In this document: piece by piece, positions 38,590 through 47,120 of the stretch | Numbering within the stretch: position 1 is the first letter of the stretch | Layout: each line of letters opens with the position of its first letter | Assembly (NCBI GenBank): GCA_016859345.1 | Contig: CM029129.1 | Span: 14,936,399-15,000,398, forward strand | Origin: Istiophorus platypterus | Lineage: Eukaryota; Chordata; Actinopteri; Istiophoriformes; Istiophoridae | Length of the DNA stretch: 64,000 bases | Direction of reading: 5' to 3' | Program-made: the position numbers and the translations under genes | The notes under the pieces: generated by a model | Databases searched by the model: none | What the model saw: the letters and a program-made list of their open reading frames with translations, nothing else | Told to the model about the DNA's origin: nothing

Positions 38590-40768
38590 TTTGTGTGTTT
38601 CTTTTTGCCCACGTGTGTTTGTTAGTATTTTATGACCTTGAGCTGTCTGGATTCACCAGATTTCCCCCACACACTAATCTCCAAGCTGTTTTTCAATGCC
38701 ACGTTGCCTCAAGCAACAAAATGTCATATTGACATTGTGCCATTTCCTATTCTTTGATCTCTTTCATGCTGTATTGTCCAGGTGAGGTTCTTAAAGGTGA
38801 TCTTAACTCTACTTTTTTTCAATTTTCTGTCTCTAATCCAAAGGGACAGGATAGATAAAAACTGTGGAGTTGATCAATAAAAAAAATTATAGGTAAAGGG
38901 CTTTGTTTCAGACAAAAGTTGCATCATTGCCTCTGGGAATTGATTGCAATTTTCTGTTGTCATTGTGGATGAGGTTAGCAAATATCCCAATCATTAAATC
39001 CAATTCTATACTGGGTATTAGTACAGCTCCATGTAGGTTTCACTTTGGTTTGTCACAGTTGAAAGACAGACAGTGTGCCAAAATGATAAAGTTCCTCAAA
39101 GTGTGTGAGGGCCAGTGAGTGTTTCTGCACCATGTGCTCCACACAGAATGCTCAGGTCAGAGGAAGATCTGCTAAGGATAACACTTTGTCCTGTGGATGA
39201 GGGTTTGCTGCAAATTTGAACAGTGGTACAAAGTGGTTTCTTGCAACTTACATTTTAAAGACGTCAACATCTCTTTCTAGAAACAGTTTCTTCATTACCC
39301 AGGATCACAGCTCACCAAACTTCATTTTTGCTCTTACCCCTCATCACATGGTGCATATATGATTTTTGATAATGAACACTTAAGCCACACATGCATGCAC
39401 ACACACAGACACACACGTGAGAGGTGAAAAAACAGCAAGACAACACTGCACTGCAATCAAGAGAGAGCAGCTATAATGTAAAGGGATGTTTACATGCCTT
39501 GGGGCCTTGGGCCACTTAATTCTCGAGCCAGGTCTATGCAGAAAAAGTGACAAAGAATAGCAGGCTTGGCAAGGGCATGTCGTGGCCTTAGGGTGGTTTT
39601 AACCGGTTTGATAGGTTGTCGTTGCTGTGTCGTTATTACCATTTCCTCCAGTTGGCACCCACCATTGACATTTAATTTGTATGTTGAGTTTAGTTGAATT
39701 TATCCTCAGAAAAAGGCCACTCTGCTCATGAACTACATGATTTTTTGGGGGGGCATGGGGGGGTTAGAAGCAGTTACACAGATGACACATTATATTTTCT
39801 TGAGCACATTAAATTTTCTACATTTAAAGGTGTTTTTGGAATGTATAAATCTCAGCTCAGGTTAATTTTAATGTAATGCATACAGAAGAATGTCTTCAGT
39901 TCATTTTAATTCTCTGTTGCAATAAACATAAGTTAATTCATGAATCTACCACTTAAATAGATTAACCCTGTGGAACTGACTCCATTATATGACTTTGTGG
40001 AACCTTTCTGATGATTAGGTTATAGAAAGCACCTGTCAGCATTTACCCCCTCATTCATTACACTGCTGTTGGGTAGACTTTAAGGACCTTTCCTTCAGTG
40101 TAGCCCGTTGTGACTGAAATGTGCACCACTCTATGAATATTTCATCACAGGAAACTAGAACTTGACGATGCACTGTACAGCCCCATACATGTGTCTCAGG
40201 CCTTAATTCAGTCATTTAGGGTTTCTGTTTTTGGTCCTTTTTTAGATTCTTGGTTGGCTGGTGTGGTCCACTGCAAAATATGTTTTCGGTTTTTATGTGT
40301 CATTATTCTTTAAACAATAAGTATTAATGTATTGGCTTGTTTTTTTCAGATATGCAGGCATATCAAAGATAGACCAAAAATAACAAATTGACAAACAAAA
40401 ATGCAGTGGAGTGTATCAGCGGTATAAAATCAATCAGATGACATACAAAGCACATCTTTATTATCATCTTTATTATCCAGTGCCCAGTCAGGCTGGCTGT
40501 TACATGAAGGTACCTTTCGGCTGCATTGCAGATATAAAATTCATATTCTGTGTCCAAGCTTGATCTTCCTCCTTCTCCCTGCAACAGGGCCTGAACAGAA
40601 TGTAATCATAGGAGAATCAGGGGATCAGTGTTCTGGTCTACTCGACAATCTGTATCACACTATTTCAGACTCATTTTGCAATAATTATTGAAATGCATTT
40701 GATGTTTGATATATAAAGTAACTATCAAAACATGTGTTCACCCGTGGCATAAGAAATAACCTAAGAAA

Positions 40769-40796
40769 GGGTTAGGCTTAGGGCTAACCCTAACCC
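40769..40796. repeat. Telomere-like inverted repeat
   Basis: GGGTTAGGCTTA (40769-40780) and TAACCCTAACCC (40785-40796) face each other across a GGGC spacer. The arms pair at 11 of 12 positions. Each is a near-copy of two TTAGGG units, in opposite orientation. This can be an interstitial telomere-like junction or part of a GGTTAGG-type dispersed fish repeat. Confidence 0.6.
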
Positions 40797-41217
40797 CTAG
40801 TGAACAGTGTTATGTTCATTTTAAGCCTATTAATACTGTATAAAGTATTAAAGTATAAATTTAGCTTGTAACACAGATGTAACAGATGTTTAAAGCACAA
40901 GTCTTGAGAGTTACCATCAGAAGAAATAAATGCCTTCCACCTTATCTTCCTGCTGAAATATTACCATCACTTTAGGTTGTTTCTGTCCTAGAGAGCACTC
41001 AGCAGTTGATCAAACTGTAAATTCTGGCTATCAGAGGGCTAAAAGTAGCTAAAGCTAGTTAATCAGTGACAAATAAGAGAGTAAAAAACATAAGCAACTA
41101 GGCCCAGTTCCCTCTAAGACAGTATGTCTATTTCTGAATGCCTCTTGTGTGTCTGTTTCTAGGGATGCGTTACAGTGAGAGAAAAGAAAAAAAAAAAACA
41201 GAAAAATAAATAAAGAT

Positions 41218-41350
41218 GACTGACTGACTCAGTAAGTGGCTGAGAGATCGGCTGAACAATTGAATGAGTAATTCAACAAGTGTGCGAGCTGGGGGACTGA
41301 TCAGCCGACTGACTGACAGTGAGACGGCTGACTGATTGTCTGAGTGACTG
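41218..41350. repeat. Degenerate ACTG/GACTGA simple repeat
   Basis: The stretch is unusually rich in GACTGACTGA-type units (41218-41230, 41306-41322, 41330-41352), broken by less regular sequence. It looks like a decayed tetranucleotide array. Confidence 0.5.
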
Positions 41351-42019
41351 ATGTCCAGGTAAAGCTTTACTGGTTCTTAGCATACTAATCATGACTTTGC
41401 ACAGGCAGGGAGAGGGGATGAAAGTGAGAACAGGGGTAGAGTGAGAGAGAGAGAGAGAAATTTAAGAGAGATGGAACCGCAGCAGGTGAGCAGAGGGGGC
41501 TGCATGAGGTTTTGCTGGGGTGCACTTTCAGGTTTTTCTAGATAAGACCCCAACAGGAAATCACTACAAGGAGGCACAGTGTCTCAGGTGGAATACAAAG
41601 AGAATTTCTCTGTTTCTTTCTCCATAAGTCTTCAGTGTAGGATAGTATGCCATTGAAATCCCTAATGCATTTGCTTTATGATCATTACCGTGGCACTGAA
41701 CTTTGTAACAGTCAAATGAATATTGTCCTAGTTAAGAAGCCTTGCTTCCTATCTATCCAATACAGAGCACTACATTTAGCCAGCAGGATGTACCTCAGTG
41801 GGGATAGTGGAACATCATGCAATAATTTAACAAGTATTTATAGTTATTCACATTACATTTTTGAGTTTACATTTAGCATTGCCTCAATTTTCTGTAGATA
41901 AAATATTTCTTCCTGCTTCTATATTGATTATCAGGCTTCAAGGGACATATTTTAATTCCTGCATATTTGCAGAACAGCCAGCAGGGGGAAGTGCTGATCT
42001 CTGCTAAATGTGACAGAAA

Positions 42020-42038
42020 ACACACACACAAACGCGCG

Positions 42039-42073
<35 letters not shown>
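42020..42073. repeat. Compound (CA)n/(CG)n microsatellite
   Basis: A CA tract is interrupted by AACGCGCGCACG and continues as pure CA to 42073, in a window otherwise poor in CG. It lies about 1 kb beyond the 3' end of the insulin gene. Confidence 0.93.
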
Positions 42074-42076
<3 letters not shown>

Positions 42077-43014
42077 CACACACAAAATCATGCATTTTGT
42101 TCCATAGCTCCTTTTTGGGAAAGACTTCTCACAACCACATGACACAGTGTAAGCCTTGAATTTGATGTTTGAAAATTTCCCAAAGGAGAGAGTTTACTAT
42201 TCTCAACTGTGACCATCAAACTACACTTGGATCAAAGCGAAGTTGCTGACTGACCACCTTTTCAAACGGGAAAAATTTACATGTGCCATATCCATTAAGA
42301 ATCACAGTGCTGCTGAAACCCTATACTGGTGACATATTCAAGGTCAAGACCAATGGCAGCAAGTAAATATTTACTTGGGTGGGTCTATAAGCACTGAGGA
42401 CCTCTTCTTACACCCTAGAAAAGTCGTTTTCTAGTTAAGTGTGCTATGCCTCCATGTACTTAGCATTTTAATCAGAGAAGTAGAAACACTCTCCATCCAC
42501 ATTAACTTTATTTCTTAAGGGAATGAAATGGAGCAGCTGAAAGTCTCTTGCTCTCGAGCTATAAGCTACGGTTATTGATGGCCAGAGAAGTCGTTAGGAA
42601 AGACAATACAATCTTTCCCAATTAGAGGCAGTACTTGCTAGACGAATAGTTACTTTCAAGATAATGGCAACATCCATGGTTTCCTATCTGCCTCTTCACT
42701 GTCAGCCATCCAAAAAGTAAATCAATGATCATAAGAAAAAACAAAGACTCTTCCGATACTGACTGTTCCTGCTCAGGATTAGACCACCGTCTTCCAAATG
42801 GTCAGTGAAGGTGAGACCTTGAGCTCACCAGTGGCAAATTGGCACCTTAGAGAGAGAACACCTCAGACCACAAGAAACCACTGCCCTTTTACCTGCAACA
42901 CAGCTTGTTGATTTTTTTTTTTTTTTTTTTTTTTATAATTACCTTTACTGACCCTGAGCTTGACAATAAAAATGATTGTGGAAGAACAAACAGCAAAAAC
43001 CTGTCAAAGAACCA

Positions 43015-43244
43015 GTCTCTCAACTACAGAACTTTATTTTTTAGGAAAAATAATTTCATTAACTTATCAGCACTGTATTTGATGAAAGTTGGCTTTAGAG
43101 ATGACAGCGCTGTCAATCTCCTGATGATTTCAGGAGTTGGGGGAGAAGTCGCATGCTCAGATAGCCAAGAAGCTAAGCTAAGCTTAGCAAGGCAAGGCAG
43201 CACAAACAAAGACAGGGCTGAGCACTGGTGTCTGAGCTGACTGT
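43015..43244 (-). terminator. Insulin 3' UTR and poly(A) signal
   Basis: After the TGA at 43245-43247 the minus strand runs about 205 bases to a canonical AATAAA hexamer at 43038-43033. A GT/T-rich stretch follows on the minus strand around 42980-43005 and can serve as the downstream element. The cleavage site is therefore expected near 43010-43025. The 3' UTR also holds the palindrome GCTAAGCTTAGC near 43176-43187. The hexamer is seen directly; the end of the transcript is inferred. Confidence 0.65.
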
Positions 43245-43922
43245 TCAGTTGCAGTAGTTCAACAGGTCAAAGAGACTGCAGGGCCTGTGACAGCATCGCT
43301 CCACAATGCCTCGCTTCACCATCATCTCCATCTGGTCCTGGGAGGTAAACTCGGCGACCTCGCCATCACCACCCGCTGATGCTGCTCCGCCTGCCTTTGG
43401 GGGGAATGAACCTGATAGGACAGACAGTTAAGGGCAAAAGTCAACATGCTGGTTTAAAGTTAACACAAACAGAGCTTGGATGAATTTGACTGAGGCTGTA
43501 GAGTCATGGCATAAACTCTTCACAAATATACTAGTCTGAATTGTTCTTTAGTTCGTGGTTAATATTTACAGACCGAGTTTAAGTCAGAAATTAATGTGAA
43601 AAGTTCGTTGGGAAAAAGATCCTTTTTGTTATTGTGTAGCCTGGATGTCCTTGTATCGGTGGGGCTATATTGATATAAAATATAATGCATCTCAGTGATA
43701 CTGTTTTGTGCTATTAAGTGTTCTGCAGTTGGTAATCTCACGTTGCACAGGGTTGTCTTCTCTCATAGGCCCGAAGGTAAAACCTCCGTCCCCACAGACC
43801 AGGTAAAGGGCATCGACCAGGTGAGAGCCACACAGGTGCTGTGAGGCAAAGGCTTGGGAGCTGGGGCACGACATGACCAGTAAGACCAGCAGAGAAGCAG
43901 TATGGAGCCACAACGCTGCCAT
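43245..43922 (-). CDS. insb: Preproinsulin, divergent teleost paralogue (two coding exons)
   Basis: A secreted peptide hormone precursor, 115 residues, coded by 43922-43742 joined to 43411-43245 (minus). The 330-bp intron 43741-43412 is phase 1 in the C-peptide, the place and phase usual for insulin, with GTGAGA donor and TATCAG acceptor. Residues 1-24 are the signal peptide (MAALWL start, LLVLLVM core, cleavage after SQA). Residues 25-54 are the B chain (QHLCGSHLVDALYLVCGD, cysteines B7 and B19). Residues 55-94 are the C-peptide, ending in MVKR. Residues 95-115 are the A chain (GIVERCCHRPC then SLFDLLNYCN), with all four cysteines. FDL and HRP are fish-like. Odd points are Gly at B22, Thr at B25, Phe at B26, Met-Arg instead of Lys-Arg at the B-C junction, Arg at A5 and Leu at A17. 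The intact frame argues against a pseudogene. Family membership is certain; assignment to the second teleost paralogue (insb/ins2) is inference from divergence. Confidence 0.93.
43412..43741 (-). other. Insulin intron 2
   Basis: A 330-bp intron interrupting the C-peptide in phase 1. On the minus strand it begins CAAC|GTGAGA and ends CCTATCAG|GTTC. The split codon becomes CGT (Arg) in place of the Gly usual at this point in fish insulins. The intron is AT-rich and holds no repeat. The open frames reading across it are artefacts. Confidence 0.9.
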
Positions 43923-44241
43923 AATTTAGAGGAGCTGCATAAACATGTTTGAATGAGCAAGTAGCAGCAAAAGCTATTTACATGTTAATCAAAGCTGGTA
44001 GATGAGCAAGAGGTAATGAATGAGCAAAAAAATGAAAGTGAATTAAAGGATGAAATTCAGAGGAGTAAAGGAAGATGGATGATAAGAGGAGGTTAAAGAT
44101 AGAATTAGATAAAAGTAGTGGAGGAAGAGTGCAGCTTGTTGAGACATAAAAGATGAGACTATGAGAAAAGAGTGAGGAAAGTAGAGATGGAGGAGTAAAT
44201 AGGAGGAGGAAAAGGAGTGGAAGGGCAGGATAATAGCTCAC
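43923..44241 (-). other. Insulin 5' UTR segment and intron 1, strongly pyrimidine-rich on the sense strand
   Basis: Exon 2 begins at 43934 after the acceptor TTTATGCAG, leaving 12 bases of 5' UTR before the ATG at 43922. Intron 1 (44241-43935, about 307 bp) starts with a strong GTGAGC donor at 44241. An intron in the 5' UTR just before the start codon is the ancestral vertebrate insulin arrangement. Most of the intron is strikingly purine-rich on the plus strand, hence pyrimidine-rich in the transcript, from about 43990 to 44230. The 87-codon Leu/Phe/Ser-rich open frame there results from this bias. Confidence 0.8.
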
Positions 44242-44300
44242 CTAGAATTGGAAGAGGAGAAGATGGACGATGGACGAGGTGTGGAGAAGCAATATTAGGG
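44242..44300 (-). other. Insulin exon 1 (non-coding, 5' end approximate)
   Basis: The 3' edge is defined by the TTCTAG|GTGAGC donor at 44242/44241. The 5' edge is not visible. Vertebrate insulin first exons are usually some 40-60 bases, which would put the start near 44285-44300. No ATG lies in the last 50 bases of the exon, as expected for a leader exon. Confidence 0.5.
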
Positions 44301-44440
44301 CTGTAGAGAGCTGGTCCATTTGATGCTGAACCGAGGGACCCTTCTCCATTAATACTCCTGCCACCACCTGGACACGCCCGCCACTGTGTGTGTCTGTATA
44401 TGTGTAGACAGATGAACTGGTGTCAAAGTTGCCAGTCAGC
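44300..44440 (-). promoter_or_regulatory. Insulin promoter with candidate islet-factor sites
   Basis: Upstream of exon 1 the minus strand carries motifs of the kind known from vertebrate insulin promoters. TTAATGG within 44346-44353 is an A-box-like PDX1 core. TTCAGCA at 44330-44324 (TGCTGAA on the plus strand) is a MAF half-site like the C1 element. E-boxes are CATCTG at 44414-44409, CAGGTG at 44370-44365 and CAAATG at 44322-44317. A GGCGGGCGTG GC-rich box lies near 44375-44384. No strict TATAAA is present; ATATAC near 44397-44402 and TATTAA near 44349-44354 are the closest. The motifs are seen; their use is inferred. Confidence 0.45.
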
Positions 44441-44814
44441 AAGCATTATGTAACAGTTTAGTTCCGACTGACTGGTTTGCCGCAAAAAACATTATAGCAC
44501 TTAGTAAAACAAACTGAGCTAATGAGCCAACATGATCTGATCACCACTTACTGAGAAATACTGATTACCTACCAGCCTTCTGTTATTTCTGCTGAACAGC
44601 AACCCGCAAATTACCCAAGCTATTGTTCAAGATAGGCACGGGGCCATCCCGACAAGCCTCAGGGTAAATTTTTCTGATAAATCACTCCCTCATTTTAGAA
44701 ACTGAACATTTTCAATTACAAATGATTTCTTCAAATAAATGTTTACGCTTTACATACTTGCACAGATTGACAAAGGCTCTATATGTGACGAGATAATATT
44801 ATATGCTGCTTCAA
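44441..44814. other. Non-coding sequence between insulin promoter and Tc1 fossil
   Basis: No gene or repeat recognised. It is AT-rich flanking sequence that could hold distal promoter elements of the insulin gene; nothing specific can be supported. Confidence 0.5.
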
Positions 44815-45365
44815 CAGTTCCCGCTCTTTCCCGAGGATTTTGTGAATATGGCTGTATGCATCTGCTCCCGTTCAGCCACAAGAGTATTTGTGAGGCTGAG
44901 CAGTGCTGTTGGGCTATAAGGCTTGGCTCACAGTTGGTGCAACGGTTCATCCCAAAGATGTTGAATGGGACTGGGGTCAGGGCTCTGTGCAGCCCAGTCA
45001 AGTTTTTCCATGTCAAACTGGGAAAAAATGCTTGTTTGTGAGCTTTTCTTTTTGCTTGTAGGTATTATTAATTGCAACCAAGGGATCGAGCCCAAACCAT
45101 TAAAAAAATAAACCCATAATATTATCTCTCCACCACACTTTGTGGTAGGTTCATAACATTATCCTGATATTCCCCAAACTAATGTTCATACATTAGAATG
45201 GCAGATAGTGGAAGCCACTGAACTCTTCAGTACAACCCATTCTAGTGCAAAGGTTTGTCAATGGAGATTACATGGCAGCATGCTTGATTTCATGCACCTG
45301 TTAGTAATAGTCCCGCTGAGGTTGCCTTACACATCATTAGAGGGGGTGTCGACATAAAGTTTGCT
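44815..45365 (-). mobile_element. Degenerate, internally deleted Tc1-like transposon
   Basis: On the minus strand around 45002-44950 a frame reads LDWAAQSPDPSPIQHLWDE, a decayed version of the DWPAQSPDLNPIEHLWDE block around the third catalytic region of Tc1-type DDE transposases. The flanking order, as read on the plus strand, is CACAAGAGTATTTGTGAGG near 44877, the transposase block, GAGCCCAAACCATT near 45089, CTGAACTCTTCAGTAC near 45219, CAATGGAGATTACATGGCAG near 45259 and a terminal GGTGTCGACATAAAGTTTG near 45346. It matches Tc1 elements of fish. About 0.55 kb remains of the usual 1.6 kb, with a large internal deletion. It is dead, with frameshifts and substitutions. It lies less than 1 kb upstream of the insulin gene's first exon, in the same orientation. 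Confidence 0.75.
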
Positions 45366-46957
45366 TGCAACAGAAGTAAAAAATAAACCTCTCTGCTGCA
45401 TTTGTTTTTAAACAAACAGCAACCGTCCGTATCAGTATAGGCATCTATTTTGGTCCTATTAATCCTGTGGTAACTTTTCACCTGACAGTCGAGATCTTAG
45501 CATAATCTTTGAGGGTTATTAAATGTTAATAGGAAATGAAATGCTAAAAACAGGCTATGATTACTTTAGTGTCACAGGGCCTGGAGCTTGTTTTTGTCAC
45601 TAAGCAATTATGTAGGCACAAAAATTAGCAAGTCTAACTGATAGATAGATAGATAGATAAAATACAAAATGTAGAAAGATATAAAAAGACTGAGGAACTT
45701 TGCTTGCAACTTTGCTGCTGTTTGAACTTGTGAAACCTTACACTGAAAGACCTCTACACAGAGGACTTTGCTCATATACAGTAAACAAAATTGTATGTAA
45801 ATGTACTCATGATGCATGAGAGAAATGGAATTTAAAACACTGTCAAATGTGGAATATGAAAGGGATAATAACCAAGTGCCATGTAGGCAGGTAAAATACA
45901 CATTGGCAGAATGTTGCTGGTGAAAGCAACTTTTAGGTTATGCAATATGTTGAGGTATGGCAAGCCAGAGCATATATAGCTCAGTGTCTAGTATTGCCAT
46001 ATAAACTTTTCACTGCTTCTGTCTGTCCTTCATGTATCTTCTAAGGCACAGTGGCATCCCTTTCTCCTTTGTTCACATACAGACTTTTATGTCTCTTATA
46101 GTAATAACAGCCTGATTGCCTCTTATTTTGATGAAAAATTCCAGGTTGCAGTCCATGTGGATTACCAATCTCTTGCAGGAGGACTGTATCCGCTCCGTGT
46201 AACTTTACGTGGTAGAGGTAGGAATTAAAGGCTTCTAGGCCTGATATCTTTTTTCTTACTGATCCTACTTGCTCATCTGGAGGGTCTTGAAGTCATAGAA
46301 GGTACCTTAAGAATTTTGAAAAGGCTCTGTAGTGCAAGCAGAGGTTTGCATCATCTATTTCAATGTAAACCCAGCCGGTGAATGATATACAGGGGCTCTG
46401 GTGAGACTCAGCAGGAGTCAAAAATCAAAAGTAGTTCAACATCAGCCTCTAAAATATATTCAAGATGAGAAATAGTCAGTCATGGTGGAAAAAAGTTAAA
46501 TAGCACTTATTAACAATATATATTTCATATTTGTATAGCAGCAGCATTAGTGATAGGGGCATTAGTCCTAACTGTGGGTGTTAAATGCATTATATGTTAT
46601 GTTATGAACAGTACATTTGCATTCCTAAATCCCTTTGTTTCTGAAGAACTGGGTTTAAGACATTCTCTCAGTATAATAGTTTAGGTTTGCAGTGGCGAAT
46701 GAAGGTTAAGATTTAAATCAAGGTTAGAAAATTTTAATCCCAGTTGACAACCACCTCCATAAACATATGGACAAGACATCCCATCTCTTTTAGCAATAGT
46801 GGTTAACAACATCTGTGTCCCCTATGTCCAAAGCAAAAGACACGACATAGATGTCAACTCAGTAAATTATGTAAACTGTATATGGTTTGCACTTAAATAC
46901 TGATTTTCTACCTCAGCAGAAAAGGTACTTTACAGATTTACATACTGTGATGGTAGT
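45366..46957. other. Non-coding region
   Basis: No supported gene. A short GATA tract (four units, 45644-45659) is the only simple repeat of note. The longest open frame (minus, 45901-45608) is rich in Tyr/Ile/Leu and reads through this tract without coding character. Confidence 0.6.
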
Positions 46958-47120
46958 CGGGCTACCAAGGCCCTGGCCTTGCTATTGGGACCAATTTGGG
47001 GTTCAATGTGTTGCTAGAGGGTACTTCAACATGTCAACGGAAGGAGATGGAAAACAATCCACCAGCCTTACAATTCATGGACCTCCCACTGCACCTCCTG
47101 AAACACAAAGCCCAAACCCT
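46958..47120. repeat. Probable degenerate teleost dispersed repeat
   Basis: A GC-richer island in AT-rich sequence. The segments TTTGGGGTTCAATGTGTTGC, AGGGTACTTCAACATG and GGACCTCCCACTGCACCTCC resemble, from memory, a common teleost repeat in the same order. The match is weak. Confidence 0.3.

Larger units (their letters stand above)
32596..43014. other. Non-coding region between repeat fragment and insulin gene
   Basis: No supported gene. It contains CA/GT tracts at 34035-34062, 36434-36472, 38530-38587 and 42020-42073, a fish repeat remnant at 35895-36060, a polypyrimidine stretch at about 37555-37660, a telomere-like inverted repeat at 40769-40796, an ACTG-rich stretch at 41218-41350 and a poly-T run near 42911-42934. 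The stretch 37710-37995 looks enhancer-like. Confidence 0.65.

Noticed and set aside
38432..38635. Cys-Val repeat frame
   Set aside because: It is the translation of a GT microsatellite.
43245..43922. Insulin gene as a pseudogene
   Set aside because: Frame, splice sites, signal peptide, all six cysteines and the poly(A) signal are intact. The substitutions alone do not show loss of function.
43763..43960. 65-codon minus-strand frame overlapping insulin exon 2
   Set aside because: It is the out-of-frame shadow of the B-chain exon and crosses the intron 1 acceptor.
43978..44241. 87-codon minus-strand frame upstream of insulin exon 2
   Set aside because: It lies wholly within intron 1, begins at the splice donor, and its Leu/Phe/Ser-rich composition comes from the pyrimidine bias of the intron.
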